From Ashinkailepas kermadecensis (Eukaryota > Arthropoda > Thecostraca > Neolepadidae), in the NCBI GenBank assembly GCA_034440615.1, contig JAOTOM010004151.1, forward strand, positions 167,509-231,508: 64,000 bases of DNA, in the 5' to 3' direction. The notes under the pieces are model-generated. The model saw only the letters and a list, made by a program, of their open reading frames with translations. It was not told where the DNA came from and did no database searches. The stretch's first letter is position 1, and each line of letters starts with the position of its first letter. Shown one piece after another: positions 39,522-52,494 of the stretch. The position numbers were made by a program, and so were the translations under genes.

Positions 39522-41407
39522 TGTTCCTACTCATCTTAGCATGAAATAATAACAGGTACTTATGAAAAATACTGGTCCGAATCCGGGGACTATTTGCATG
39601 AGTGTTGGTTGAGCCATATCGAAATCCGTTTGCCCCCACATGCAAATACCAGGTACGCCACTGTCCACGCTACTCTATCTGGGATTTGTGAACTTTGAGC
39701 CTTAATCACTGAAAGGAGCTTAGACCTCCAATGTAAAATCCAGCCCATGAAATGTAGGTGTTTCTGTTGTTGGGGAAGGGAAGGTAGTGTGAACAGTAGG
39801 AGCAGTTCCTCCCACAACCTCAAAACACTGCAGCTTAAAGCTGTGGATTCCTTGTTTTTTTTTCAAGCAAACATTTGGAGGCATTTGGATAAAAAGCTTG
39901 ACTTTTCCCATGCACCAGACCTGAAGGCCTTTCCATAGCACTGATGATGAGTGTATCCCAGAGTGAGGCCACAATGTGACGAACCCCCTGCCTGAACTGA
40001 TGAAATTTTAATTGAAATTGACCTGACATTGAATACCCAGTGTACCGAAGCCTATAATATTGGTATGAATACACACAGCCATGTGTCAGCCCCTTTTCCA
40101 CACCATTTTGGAATCAGAGAAGATCACAGATATAATTAATACTGTTCTCCAACATTACTACCAGGTATTCCTACCAAATGTGGAAATTATTTGCTATCTC
40201 AGAAAAATGCACCCTACTTGCCATACAAAGAGGTGGCTTAGTGTTTTATTCATCTTTTTGGGCATGCATGGTTACAAATCCTCTTCTTAATAGCATCTTT
40301 TGCACTGCAGTTGGTCCAATTTTTATCCCAAGTGCACTCAGTGTGCCTATTCCTTTAGGGGTCATGGGTCTCTATGAACCAGCTGATGCACTCAGTGCAC
40401 GTCCTCAAGTTACTAAGATTTACAGTTTAGGATGTGACCATGCACAAAGAATGCTCCAATGCATATGTTCCTACTCATCTTAGCATGAAATAATAACAGG
40501 TACTTATGAAAAATACTGGTCCGAATCCGGGGACTATTTGCATGAGTGTTGGTTGAGCCATATCGAAATCCGTTTGCCCCCACATGCAAATACCAGGTAC
40601 GCCACTGTCCACGCTACTCTATCTGGGATTTGTGAACTTTGAGCCTTAATCACTGAAAGGAGCTTAGACCTCCAATGTAAAATCCAGCCCATGAAATGTA
40701 GGTGTTTCTGTTGTTGGGGAAGGGAAGGTAGTGTGAACAGTAGGAGCAGTTCCTCCCACAACCTCAAAACACTGCAGCTTAAAGCTGTGGATTCCTTGTT
40801 TTTTCCAAGCAAACATTTGGAGGCATTTGGATAAAAAGCTTGACTTTTCCCATGCACCAGACCTGAAGGCCTTTCCATAGCACTGATGATGAGTGTATCC
40901 CAGAGTGAGGCCACAAGGTGACCAACCCCCCTCCCTGAACTGATGAAATTTTAATTGAAATTGACCTGACATTGAATGCCCAGTGTACTGAAGCCAATAA
41001 TATTCGTATGAATACACACAGCCATGTGTCAGCCCCTTTTCCACACCATTTTGGAATCAGAGAAGATCACAGATATAATTAATACTGTTCTCCAACATTA
41101 CTACCAGGTATTCCTACCAAATGCGGAAATTATTTGCTATCTCAGAAAAATACACCTTACTTGCCATACAAAGAGGTGGCTTAGTGCTTTATTAATCTTT
41201 TTTGGCATGCATGTTTACAAATCCTCTTCTTAATAGCATCTTTTGCACTGCAGTTGGTCCAATTTTTCTCCCAAGTGCACTCAGTATGCCTATTCCTTTA
41301 GGGGTCATGGGTCTCTGTGAACCAGCTGATGCACTCAGTGCACCTCAAGTTACTAAGATTTACAGTTTAGGATGTGACCATGCACAAAGAATGCTCCAAT
41401 GCATATG
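39522..41407. repeat. Recent 944-bp tandem duplication
   Basis: Copy 1 is 39522-40465 and copy 2 is 40466 to about 41407. TTCCTACTCATCTTAGCATG opens both at a spacing of 944 bp. Differences are few: a T-run shortened by 2-3 bases, CCCTGCCTGAACTG against CCCTCCCTGAACTG, and a handful of substitutions. The unit has no recognisable gene. Confidence 0.93.
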
Positions 41408-42030
41408 CACTCCAGTAAGAAAATTGCATTAATTATGAATGGTAACTCACAAGCAAATTGATTTGACAAAAGCATCATAGTTGGAAATAAGGATATTTCC
41501 ATCAAAAGGTTAGGTTAGGTTATACTGCATTTTTGTAAACATTTCTTTTTATGCTATGCTACCTAAATGAAAGCCTTTTTTTGGTGTTATTTTGCTCACA
41601 ACCTGAAAAGTAAGCATTTGCACAGAAAGTGAGTGATCACATCATCTTAGTCACCTTCATAAACATTGCATTTGAATGATAAATTCAAAGGATTCATAAA
41701 ACACATTAAAACATAAATTTACCGGTAAGCCTAGGTTCATATTTTGCAAATCCAGCTATGGTTTCAATTTCAATTCGTGAAACTTTAAGAGTTATGAACG
41801 ATAACAGGCTGAGGGTTGTTGTATTCTATGATTTGAAGAAATTCTGCACCAAACTTAAGAGCATGTTCAATAACCTAGGAATCCAAACACTATTCATCAG
41901 CCTCATATTTCAATTTCCCATGCCAACAATCAGAAGCACCGTATGCCCAACCACAACAACACTCTGATGTCTTCGCTGCGCCACAGATGAATCTAAGCCA
42001 GGTTTTAAAACGTACTTGGAATGTTTACGT
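41408..42030. other. AT-rich stretch without gene
   Basis: Contains GGTTAGGTTAGGTTATACTG near 41505. No domain seen. Confidence 0.4.
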
Positions 42031-42277
42031 GACGTCACCGTATATGCCATAATCCTGGTAGATTCTACTAGAAATCTCGCACATTCCTGTTGACGTCACT
42101 AGGGCTGGAACTAGAAAACCTACTAGGTTCCGTTGTACCCTTTAGTATTAGTACCCAGTTTTATATCATTTATAAGCCTCCGAGCGTTGTCGCAAGCGTG
42201 GAGCGCCGTGGTCCGGGACGTAATCCGTGTAATATTATTTTAACTGCTATATAACTCCCGCCACCCTACGCGGTCGT

Positions 42278-42480
42278 ATGATGGTGTGGTGCGCTGTGGC
42301 AACCTGTTGCTCGAGCGGCGTTTCCTTTTTTACGTTCCCAAGGATCCGTCTATGAGTGCGAAATGGGCGCATCGATGTGCAAGGGCGTACAACATTGTGT
42401 AAAAAAATGTCAGAATATGCTCAAAGCATTTCACAGAAGAGGACCTTAGTCGGTTTTACAGCGGAAATTTGCTCGTGTTT
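42278..42480 (+). pseudogene. Broken THAP zinc-finger domain
   Basis: From ATG 42278 the plus strand reads MMVWCAVATCCSSGVSFFTF and P. One base appears lost in an A run near 42340, after which KDPSMSAKWAHRCARAYNIV continues, then TAA at 42400-42402, then KNVRICSKHFTEEDLSRFYS. This fits the THAP pattern: C-x4-C, FP..P, W, and C-x2-H near residue 55. THAP domains bind DNA and head P-element-type transposases as well as host regulators. With a frameshift and a stop it is dead. No transposase body follows. Confidence 0.75.
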
Positions 42481-42499
42481 AGTATAGCTGGTATAATAA

Positions 42500-45400
42500 T
42501 TTTATAGATGGTATAAAAGTTAGCAGCTAGCATAACGCCAAATACGTTTACTTTTTACGGTCATTTTGTGTTAATTATAGTAAAGTAGTGGTCAGTTATT
42601 GGGCGTATGAACTGATATTGTACATAAGAATTAATTTTCATTTCATATAACTTTGATTTGAAGATTTACATTTTTTGGTTCTAAAAACTGACATGTTCAG
42701 TCCGTTCCTCTTCCTCCAGGGTTGCCACCGTGGTACGATCGTGCCAGCTCTGGTACGCTTTCGACAAATCTGGTACGCATGTAGGATATCGGTTTCCGGC
42801 AGAGCGCCTGCTGAAGTCAGGGGCGCGCATTTTGTGCATGCCTTTTTCAAATTAATTCAACGACTGTGGATGGTTTGATTCGGCATTTCACGACACATAA
42901 TTGATTAAAAACCTCACCTTTCTTTCTTTATTGGTTTATGGTGTTCCGTTCAGTAATTGTCGTGGTGTGAAACGAAGGCATTCCAGACAAGAAATTCCAT
43001 ACATAAAAAATGGTCGGACAACTGGCAAGTGTCCATAACGTAGCAAGTCGATCAGACGGTATAGCATCGTCGCCAACAGGGCTGGAAACCTCTCACGAAG
43101 AGAGTGGGTCCAGGTCCTTATTTTCAACACATTTTCAGATTGAATCCAACCCCCCTCCATTCTTGGAAAAATTGGAAACCATTTGAAATTATTGGGATTT
43201 TCCTAGTGGTTTTAATGGTCCCTAATGGTCTGAATGCTTCCCGATGGAATTGGTTCCAATGGTCCCAATAGTATTCTGGCCAGACCAATCGGAGTTTCCA
43301 TTCGGAACCTGGTGGTTGAACGTCGTTTTCCTTGTGGCATAATATCCCAAATGGTATTAACGGCCGTCTTACTAGACATGTATGGATTGCCGTGAATAAT
43401 TACGATCCATTTTCAAATGCATGGGGTCTACGAGCTGGCGGATCTAAAGGGTAGGGACACGGAGGCCATGCCCTCTCCCCACTCTCCAAGCGGCGTGAAG
43501 GGGACCGAACTATCTCACCGCCCCCAAAACGGGACTGTAAAATGAACTCAATACAGCGATTTAATGACACACGCAAGGGCATATTTTAAGAAGTTTTCCT
43601 TAAGGGGAAGATGGCCACAAAATACACACCAAAATGAAGAACTTAATAGGGATCGGCAAGTTGGCTACTAAAAATGTATGCATTTACACTTCACCATGCG
43701 GTCTATGACATGTCAATCAGGACCCGGAAATTAACTCTGGAATCCCAAAAATAACTCCAAATGCGCCACAAATTGAGTATGGCTATCTAAAAAAAACGTG
43801 CCTTTGCCACGAAAGAAACGCACTGGGGCCTCAAAAATCACAACGGCAACCGGAAACGCAACTCGCACTCCGAAAAAATAGGCCACAAGAACTTGTGCCT
43901 CCCGACAACACGCATTGGCGCCCCGAAGACTCGCGCTTGACCCCGAAGCAAAATCGCACAGGAGCTCCCAAAATAGTGGTGGGACCGCAAAATTTCCGTC
44001 GGGATGCTTAAAATTTATGCTGGAGATACATACTGATGCCCGGCCCCAAAAATCGCAGTACGTCCCAGTGATGTACCATGTGCTCCAGTGTCGATACCTG
44101 GTGGATACGAACACACCCGGGATCTCTAGCCATGGTCGCCGGAGCGGGTAGGGTGAAAAGGCAAGTCGTAGGGGAAGGGGCGAGGCAACCCTCTTTATAA
44201 CTCAGACACTTCTGGGAGGTCCAAGTGTACCAGTCTCCCTAGCATTTTTTGTCCTCCAGTGGTGCTCCTTGGAAGGAAAATGTGCCCCTCCAGGTACATT
44301 CACAGCGGCGCCCATCCAAACAAGCTTCCCCTCATGACTATTCCTGGAACCACACCTGGTAAAACCTGATACTGTTGGTAAAGTACCATGCCGCCATCAA
44401 ATCCGAAACTCTGTCGGGCCAACGGCGTTACGTCAATCATGGTCCAACCCCTCTCAGCCACATTAGGCTATAAATGTGGTCGAGATGGTTTGCAGAACCC
44501 TCTGAACCACATTGGGTTGTCCTGACCTAACTTGACATAACTTAGCCTAACTTCCTTTTTTAATGAAATTTTTCAGTTTCGTTTTTATCCTCGAACATTT
44601 CAAGCTAAATATCCAACCTAACTGACCCATCTCAACATCTTTTGTTGCCTTTTGGAGGTAAAATTCACTCGTGAACAAGTTAAACTGCAATAATTCCATA
44701 GTTTATTCAATTTGCCATGACTGCAAGACAAAAACTCTCCTTTGAAAACTTTGGTAACCTTTGATCTGATCCAGGATCACAAAAGTCCAAACCAAAATAA
44801 TTTGGCATATACCTAAAATAAATCGTAATAGTTGCTGAGTGAAGATTGGTCATGTCAGCAAGCAAGAAATTTAGTTTTAAAAAATTGTACCCTTGGATCT
44901 AACACAAAATATAGAAAAGTAAAAACCTAATAGGTGCATATGTGTCACATGCTGAATTGTGCTGCAGAAGTCATATGCAGCTTCATAAAGTATTTTGTAC
45001 GAGTAAGGTATGCTCATTTGCATATGGTAGACATTGACATTACACAGGATTACACAAATAGAAACCTTACACAATTATGGCATGTTCAATCATTTTGTGG
45101 AGGTTTCATAATGATCAGATAGGTATGTAGCTTCTAAGATTAGTCATGTCTGCATGCCAAAAAAGAGCTTTAGTAAATAACTTCACCCTTATGGCAGGCC
45201 AGTCACAAAAATTTAAACTACATGCACTTGGCACACTTGGTAAACCATGCACATTTCACAAATGCCTCATTCCATGATTAGACATAGTGGTCCCTCTCGT
45301 CTGTTTACCTTCCTCCCCATTACACATAGGTACAGAGCATGAACAGGCTATATCTAAAACTGTACAGGCCATTTAGGAAAAAATAAGTTGTTAATCACAA

Positions 45401-45660
45401 GAAAAGCTACTACACTTGATGGAGAAGCATAGCTCATATCTTCCCACGAAACATTTCGTTGGCAACTATCAACGAAATTTTAAATGTTCCTTATATATTT
45501 CACTGGTGCCTGTGTACGGCCTTGGCTGGTGCATAGGCCTCCTCCTGCTCATGCCAGAAATCTAAATAGGTTTTTTTCAAAATATAAACCACTATGCAAG
45601 AAAAATAATGATGGAACAGATGAAAAATAATAGCATACAGCCTCAGAGCAAGTCATTTTT
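42500..45660. other. Intergenic stretch without recognisable gene
   Basis: I see no domain-bearing frame. CCTGGAACCACACC with upstream GGTGCTCCTTGGAAGG near 44265-44355 resembles the right end of the CAGGGGCGGAT family. CCTAACTTGACATAACTTAGCC near 44528 is a decayed pentamer tract. An inverted repeat ATTTCGTTG/CAACGAAAT lies at about 45450-45480. Confidence 0.4.
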
Positions 45661-47640
45661 TTCTCAAAAGGACATTAAAATAGCTTTAAAATATATATAT
45701 ATATATACAACCAATTTTAACCCTCTCACGGACAAATTCAGACGGTCGTGTACAGGGGACGGCTCGCAGATCTGCACGCACCACAAATAATTTCAGCCAA
45801 TCAGCGGCTAAGGATCTGAATATATGACGCATTTTAAGACACAAACGGGCACATCATTTTCCATCTGGCAAACGACGATCGTCTGGTGCAAGTCGCGGCC
45901 AGATACCTAAAGGCGTGAGATGACCTCGGGTTCTTTGTGTGCACCAGCTACACACGGATCCAATTTGGATACATACAAGCACGTGCGACCCATAGTTTGA
46001 CCTACACACGATGGCAATCCACTAAAGGACAAAAGACGACAGACACACATATTTTTTACTCAAATAGTATAATAGATTGTACGATATTTCCATAACTTAT
46101 TATAATTACGTAAAGCATTATCACTAAGTATCTGATTTATTCCGGGCCACATTTTGCATTGCACTACAACTGGTTCGTCTAAAATGACCTGTTGAGTTCT
46201 GCCATCAGAGGTTGGTTCAAAGCGGAGTCTGAAGAGCTTTAGAAGGCAGCCTGGTTTGAAGAAGCGATCTTGAACATTAACGGTGAGGGATACTGAATCA
46301 GTACCGGCGGTACTGGTCTGGTGTTTGAACTGGCAATGCCGGTATTTCGTCGGTACCAGGAAATATTTTCCTACGTTGAATACAATGAATGCCAGTACCA
46401 GCCAGCAGCCAAACATCGTCGGTCTCAAGCCGGCGCCAATAGATACATCTTGGCTGTCGACGGTACGGGACCGGTTCCAGTTTTCAATATTTTTATTTAT
46501 TTATTTTGCATCCCCAATACGAAGTATCGCTACTCTATCATCACACCGAATTTCCAAACCAGCTATACCAAACAAGGTATTTCTATAGCAATACGTACCA
46601 GTTTGACTGAAGAACACCTCAATCAGGCCATCGCCGACATTTGGTTGTTCTTCACGGAGGTAAGTGGGCGCGGCCCGGGTCGACCGCCATAATGCGCACA
46701 TCTGAGCGATGACAATGTCGTCGTAATGCCCAAGCCCACTGACGGTGGCAGGTCTGGGCGATGAGGTTCAAAACACCAACCCCGGGTGTCATACGCAATT
46801 TGGGTTTGCAACCCCCTCCCCCAGGTGGCCATCAGCCCGCCACAACTTTGGAAATGAGACGGGTTAAATCCGGGGAGAGCGGATAAATATTTCCGTGTGC
46901 AGCTGTAAGGCAATTTTAGTCGCCTGTTACTGGCCCGCCCCGCCCTTCAACCCTCTCTCCGACTAATTTTGCGAATTCGCACGCTTGCTATTTCGGCTCA
47001 AACCGTAGCGGCTGCACTGCATCAGACTAGTGCATCATCAGGCGGTATTACAATTTAGACACGATCGCAGCAAGTAACGAGGCGCCCTAACCACGTGCCT
47101 CGTTCGCTTAGCATGTGGGAACGTGGAGGATTCGTCAACCCCGCCTCAGGCCAGGTCAGTCGATGTGAGAGGAGTGCACTCCGACCTCCCGGAACGTGCG
47201 CAAATCGCCAAAAAGAAAACGGGCGCAAAGCTGTCGATCGGGAAGGGAGACGTGCCACCCTGGACTTGGTACTGGCATAAACATTGCCTATAGTCGTTCT
47301 TAAGTCATGTTGCAATGGGCTCATCTGCCTCTAACTTCCTGGAAACTCATCGGGTCGTTTCATTGGGACCAGAAGTATAATTGGGGTTCATGCCAGAACG
47401 TCCCGAGACTCGTCGCATCTTAGATGAGCTATTTGGAACAGACCTTTAATTTGGGATGGCCTGAGGCTGGAATATGCCCAATTTCTGCTGGGGTGCGTCA
47501 GTAAATAAGCCTCGGTAAAGCGACGATTAACTATGTACCGCGTTGCCAAGGATTAAGGTTGCAGTTAGCCTGTTCAATATGTGTGACGGCATGCAGTAAG
47601 TATTCCTACCTAATAAATGCAAAATAGTGCGGTTGAAAAA
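45661..47640. other. Intergenic stretch without recognisable gene
   Basis: Overlapping opposite frames at 46060-46692 look ordinary in composition but match nothing I know. A short (TA)n lies at 45689-45707. Confidence 0.35.
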
Positions 47641-47720
47641 GTAAGGCCCTCGGAGAGATCCGAACCTGCCACCTCTGGATCTCGAGTTCGAGTTCATACC
47701 ATTGCGCCACACGGCCGGGC
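47640..47720 (-). mobile_element. tRNA-like sequence, probable SINE head
   Basis: Minus strand: CCGGCCGTGTGGCGCAATGG has a box A-like segment and GGCAGGTTCGGATCTCTCCG a box B. The arm spacing is not that of a clean tRNA, and no core/tail follows. Confidence 0.5.
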
Positions 47721-48252
47721 GCGGCAGCCCCCGAAGTTTGGGATGCGGTGTACAAGAAAACTTTGACGCTATATACCACGATAGTTTGGATTGCTAGAGC
47801 AAAAGTGGTAGATAGATTGGTGAAAGAAAGCAAAGCGATCCTTCTTTCGGTGCCAGAATTATGTGAATTGGCGCAATATAATTCGCTATATGGTTTTTCG
47901 GAAATCGCAGCAGCTCCCTGTACAGCATAGGAATCGGGCTACATCGAACTTGTGACGTCACGAGCAATCAGTCCGAAGCGGTCAAATCGTCTAGTGACCA
48001 CACCTGATTATATGGCCTTGACAGAAATCATCATCTCCGCAGGGGCGACGCGCTATATACCCGGCGCTGGGCCATTTATCTTTAAGTCTACCCACAATGT
48101 CCACCATAAGTGACGCCACAACATCTAAGTCATGTGGTACACATGAACAAATAAACATGTACACGGATAAATAATTGGTATTTGAGAATGATATACGTGT
48201 ATTATGGAAGCATGAAAGAAAAACAATGCAAAGTAATAATGCAAGTCATATG

Positions 48253-48253
48253 G

Positions 48254-48303
<50 letters not shown>
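48253..48303. repeat. (TA)n microsatellite
   Basis: About 25 TA units. Confidence 0.95.
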
Positions 48304-48305
<2 letters not shown>

Positions 48306-48348
48306 GTATATTTATTGGATATTTATTGGATATTACCTAAGTATAGTG

Positions 48349-48361
48349 GTTGCTAGGCAAC
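48349..48361. promoter_or_regulatory. RFX X-box-like palindrome
   Basis: GTTGCTAGGCAAC is a near-perfect X-box. No gene is recognised next to it, so its role is unknown. Confidence 0.3.
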
Positions 48362-48484
48362 GTCGCAACTAAGTAAACAATCATTTTCGTTCCATATTCC
48401 AATCGGAGTCATGTTGGAATTGCTTGCGCTTTATACTTACAATTGTTGTGAAGGCATTTATTAGTAGATCGATCCAATGCTGAA

Positions 48485-49200
48485 TTGCCCTTTGAAGGTA
48501 CCATAAAGTCATAAAGTATTAAGGCTTAATAAGAGCCACAGGGGCCCATCTGGGTTAAGCCTATCTAGAAAAGGTACTAGAAATGTACATACTCTCACCC
48601 CAATCAATCCCTTATACCAAGTTCCTAGGAAGCTGTATATCCCAGCCTATAAAAGTCCTAAAGTCATAAAGTATTAAGGCTTAATAAGAGCCACAGGGCC
48701 CCATCTGGGTTAAGCCTATCTAGAAAAGGTACTAGAAATGTACATACTCCCACCCCAATCAATCCCTTATCCAAAGTTCCTAGGAAGCTATATATCCCAG
48801 CCTATCTAGCACCACTCACTTGCTACCGCATAACACCCTCAACAGTCACAAGCTCCTCCCATCATACCCATCGTGCCACCATAGACAATTTTATCAGCAT
48901 CACATCCCGAAGGAAGGTGCCGAATGCACTGCTAGGCACATCCCACACAAATTCATAAAGCGTTCAGACTTAATAAGAGACTCACTTGCTATTGCATAAT
49001 ACACTAAACAATTACAAACTCCTCCCATCATACCCATTGTGCTACCATAGACAATCTCATCAGTATCACATCCCGAAGGAAGGTGCTGAATCCACTGCTA
49101 GGTACACCCTATATAAAGTTATAAAGCGTTTAGACTTAATAAGAGACTCACTTGCTATTGCATAACACACTCAACAATTACAAACTCCTCCCAACTCCCA
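48485..49200. repeat. Imperfect 140-165 bp tandem repeats at the LINE 3' side
   Basis: GTCATAAAGTATTAAGGCTT with AATAAGAGCCACAGGG occurs near 48508 and 48661. A related unit with CTTAATAAGAGACTCACTTG and ATACCCATTGTGCTACC occurs near 48970 and 49130. The block directly follows the coding end of the minus-strand LINE, so it may be its 3' UTR. Confidence 0.75.
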
Positions 49201-49215
49201 ACTCCTCCCTGTTGA

Positions 49216-51228
49216 TCAACCCTCCCTGGAATACAGAAAAACAATCCCCCTAGTCTGATAGTGATTGTCTATGCCGTTTTTAAAGATGGTCAGTGTGTTG
49301 CTACTGACAATGGTTCCTGGCAGATGGTTCCAGTGTTCTACTACCCTGTTGGTGAAGAAAGACTGTCTCAACCTTATCCTGCTGTGATTAACTTTAATTT
49401 TGAATTGATGACCTCTAATTGCATCATTTCTGTTAAATTCACACATTTCCCTGAGATATCCCTGTTCCTGACCATGAACAAATTTAAAAACCTCGATGAG
49501 ATCTCCTCTCAGCCTTCTATATCTGAGTGAAAACATATTCAATTTCTTCAGTCTTTCCTCATATGCCAGGTTGCCTATACCCTTAACCATTTTTGTTGCC
49601 CTCTTTTGTACTCTCTCTAGAAGCCAACAATCTTTCTCATAACTAGGGGACCAAGCGTGTACACAGTATTCCAAATGTGGCCTGACATATGCACAGTAAA
49701 GCTTCCTGATGACCTCCTCACTTTTGTATGACACATTCCTCTGTATTGCCCCAAGCATTCTTAGTTCCTTCTTCCTGGCTTCTTTGGTCTGTTCTGATGC
49801 CCCCAATTTTGTGTTCAAAATAACACCTAAGTCCTTCTCCTGCTGAGTCACAGTTAGTACTTGGCCACCCATCAAGTAGGGAGCCTTCATATGCTGCCTA
49901 CCTACATGCATGACTTTGCACTCAAAATTAAACTTCATTTGCCATTTTTCGGACCACTTCACTAGCTCGTCTAAGTCTTTCTGCAGCAAAACCTGCTCAT
50001 TGTGCCCTGTTATTGCACTAAAGATCTTCAAATCATCAGCAAATTTCAAAACCTTACTGCTAAGGCCACATTCAATGCTATTCACATATATAATGAACAA
50101 TAGTGGCCCCAGTACCGACCCCTGGGGGACTCCACTAAGAACATTTTGCCATGATGACTTTGTACCATTTAGCATCACTCTCTGCTGTCTATCTGAAAGC
50201 CACAACTCTATCCATTTTAGGATGCTACCTGCAATACCATGGACTTGAAGCTGCATCATTAACCGTTTATCGGGTACCTTGTCAAAGGCTTTACTAAAGT
50301 CAAGATATGCTACATCAACCTGATTTCCCTGATCAAATTGTTCTGTAGCAAAATTCAAAAAGTCCAAGAGATTTGTGAGACACGATCGCCCTTTTCTAAA
50401 CCCATGTTGAGTATCTTGAATCAATCTGTTCCCTTCCAGAAAACTAACTATTCTATCCTTGATAATTGATTCGAGTACCTTGCAGACTAGGGATGTGAGG
50501 CTTACTGGCCTATAGTTTTCAACTTTCCCTCTTTCTCCTTTCTTGAAAATAGGAACTACATTTGCCCTTTTCCAATCTGTTGGAATTTAATTTTGCGAAA
50601 CTGATCTACAAAATATTATACTAAGTGGAATTGCCACTTCCTTTTCAGCTTCCCGCAATACCCTAGCATAAATTCCATCTGGTCCTGCTGCCTTGTTTGG
50701 CTTTATTTTTCTGATATAATTGAAAACAATATCACTATCAATGAAATCAACATCGTGTATCTGATCACCTGTCACTGAACTGTGGTTATCGGTTGGCAGA
50801 TTAGTCACATCCTCCACTGTAAACACTGATTTAAACTGCTTGCTCAGCTCCTCAACCATCTCACCATCCTCACTCAATATAGTCCCATTTACTTCCAGTG
50901 GACCAATTGTACTTGAAACTTTACTTAGCTTGTATAAACTAAAGAACTTTTTACTGTCCCCATTACAGTTCCTAGCCAAATCCAATTCTATTGCTCGCTT
51001 TGCTGCTCTGATTTTCTGCTTCACAGCATCTCTAGATTTTTTATACGACCTTAGATTTACGATATTTGAAGCTTCCTTAAATATTCTAAATGCACCTTTC
51101 TTAGCCTGAATTGCTTTCATCACATCTGGTGTAGGCCATGCTGGCTTTCCTACCTTTTTTTTTGCCTTTTTTTTTTTGGGAAAAATAATATAAATAATTT
51201 TCTCAAAAAAAATTAATTTTTTCTTTCC

Positions 51229-51259
<31 letters not shown>

Positions 51260-51660
51260 TTTTTTTCCATTTTTAATAAAATTAAAACCCTCCAAAAAAA
51301 AAAAAAAAAAATAAAAAAAAAAAAAAAAATAAAAAAAAAAAATTAAAATTTAACAAAAATGCATTGAATCTTCCCACTATGTTATGGTCACTTCTTCCCA
51401 GAGTTTCTCCTACAGTCTTGAACTAAATCACTTAAATCTGAGAAGACAAGGTCCAAAAAATGGGGCCCTGCCTGGTTCCTTCCGTTACAAACTGGTGGAA
51501 GAACAAGTCCTCTTCAAGGCATTTCCTGAATAGTTTACATGATGGGGAGCCAACACCAACATTTTCATATCCTTTTAGATTAAAGTCACCAAGAATAAGG
51601 CATTTCCTTTTTCTGAAAGTTTCTACTGATTTCCTACCAAAAACCCTTTTCAGGCCCCCT
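49216..51660 (-). pseudogene. CR1/Jockey-type LINE (endonuclease and reverse transcriptase)
   Basis: Minus strand, 5' to 3': endonuclease remnant at 51660-51370 (CLILGDFNLKGYENVGVGSP and, after disruptions, GRSDHNIVG), a low-complexity gap, then linker and reverse transcriptase from about 51150 (NKAAGPDGIYARVL; YRPVSLTSLVCKVLESIIKD; AYLDFSKAFDKVP; SGVPQGSVLGPLLFIIYVNS; KFADDLKIFS). The C-terminal region is complete (EYCVHAWSPSYEKD, RRLRGDLIEVFKFVHG). One in-frame TAA at 50587-50589 splits an otherwise open frame. No RNase H follows. The rest is well kept, so the copy is fairly young. Confidence 0.92.
51150..51365. repeat. Homopolymer-rich stretch inside the LINE, likely sequence error
   Basis: Runs of T, G and especially A up to more than 20 bases replace the expected coding sequence between endonuclease and reverse transcriptase. 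Such an abrupt low-complexity patch in an otherwise well kept LINE looks like poor consensus. Confidence 0.6.
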
Positions 51661-51699
51661 TGGGGAAAAAAAAAAAACCTCCGGGAGAAGTTTTTTAGT

Positions 51700-52440
51700 T
51701 ATATTTACTAAGAGGGAAGTGAGTTTAGTAGGAATATTTACTAAACTTCGGGAAGTTTAGTAGGAATTTTTACTAAACTTCCGGAAGTTGCTTAGTAGGT
51801 TACTAAAGTTGCTTATGGAGATATATACAGTGCGACCGGAAATGAGGACGTGAAAAGAGGTGGATTTTGTAGTGTTAGCATTTGGGTACCAGTGTTTTTT
51901 CTTGCGTAAGTAACTGGTGGACCGCGGGCACTCGCTGTTCTGTTTCTTGAACACGCAATCTTGTGGTTTATGCCAGTCGGGGACGGAGTGAGGGTAGGTG
52001 GATACTCTGGTGTAGTTGTCGCTGTTCTCAATTTGCGCTTTAGGTACCTATGTAGGTAAGCAACACATCCTCGAAAAGGTTTCGTAGGTATATTTACTAA
52101 GAGGGGAAGTGAGTTTAGTAGGAATGTTTACTAAACTTCCGGAACTTTAGTAGGTATAATTACTAAACTTGCCTACGGAGATACATACAGTGTGACCGGA
52201 AATGAGGACGTGAAAGAGGTGGGTGTTATCCTCTCTCTCTTAGTATTTTCATAGCCGTGGCCGCCGTGGCTTTTCTTGCATAAGTAAATACGGCCGGCCG
52301 CGGGTACTCGCTGTCACGTTTCTCAATCCGCAGTTTTGTGGTTGTTCCAGTCGGATTCGGTAGATGCAGGTGAGTAGGTTGGTGTAGTCTCGCAGTTGTT
52401 CTCAGTTTGTGCTTTTTTAGGTACCTACCTACCTATATAG
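51700..52440. repeat. Diverged tandem duplication of about 370 bp
   Basis: ACTAAGAGGG...AGTGAGTTTAGTAGG, GACCGGAAATGAGGACGTGA, GCGGG.ACTCGCTGT and CAGTCGG recur in the same order at 51705-52060 and 52090-52440. Each starts with inverted AGTTTAGTAGG/TACTAAACTTCC repeats. Confidence 0.8.
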
Positions 52441-52494
52441 GTAAATGTACCAATGTGAAACCAGATATCAAAGAACGCACCAACTTCGTACCTA

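Noticed and set aside
46060..46692. Overlapping minus-strand (122 residues) and plus-strand (123 residues) ORFs
   Set aside because: Both look ordinary but match no family I know. Opposite overlapping frames of similar length are usually chance.
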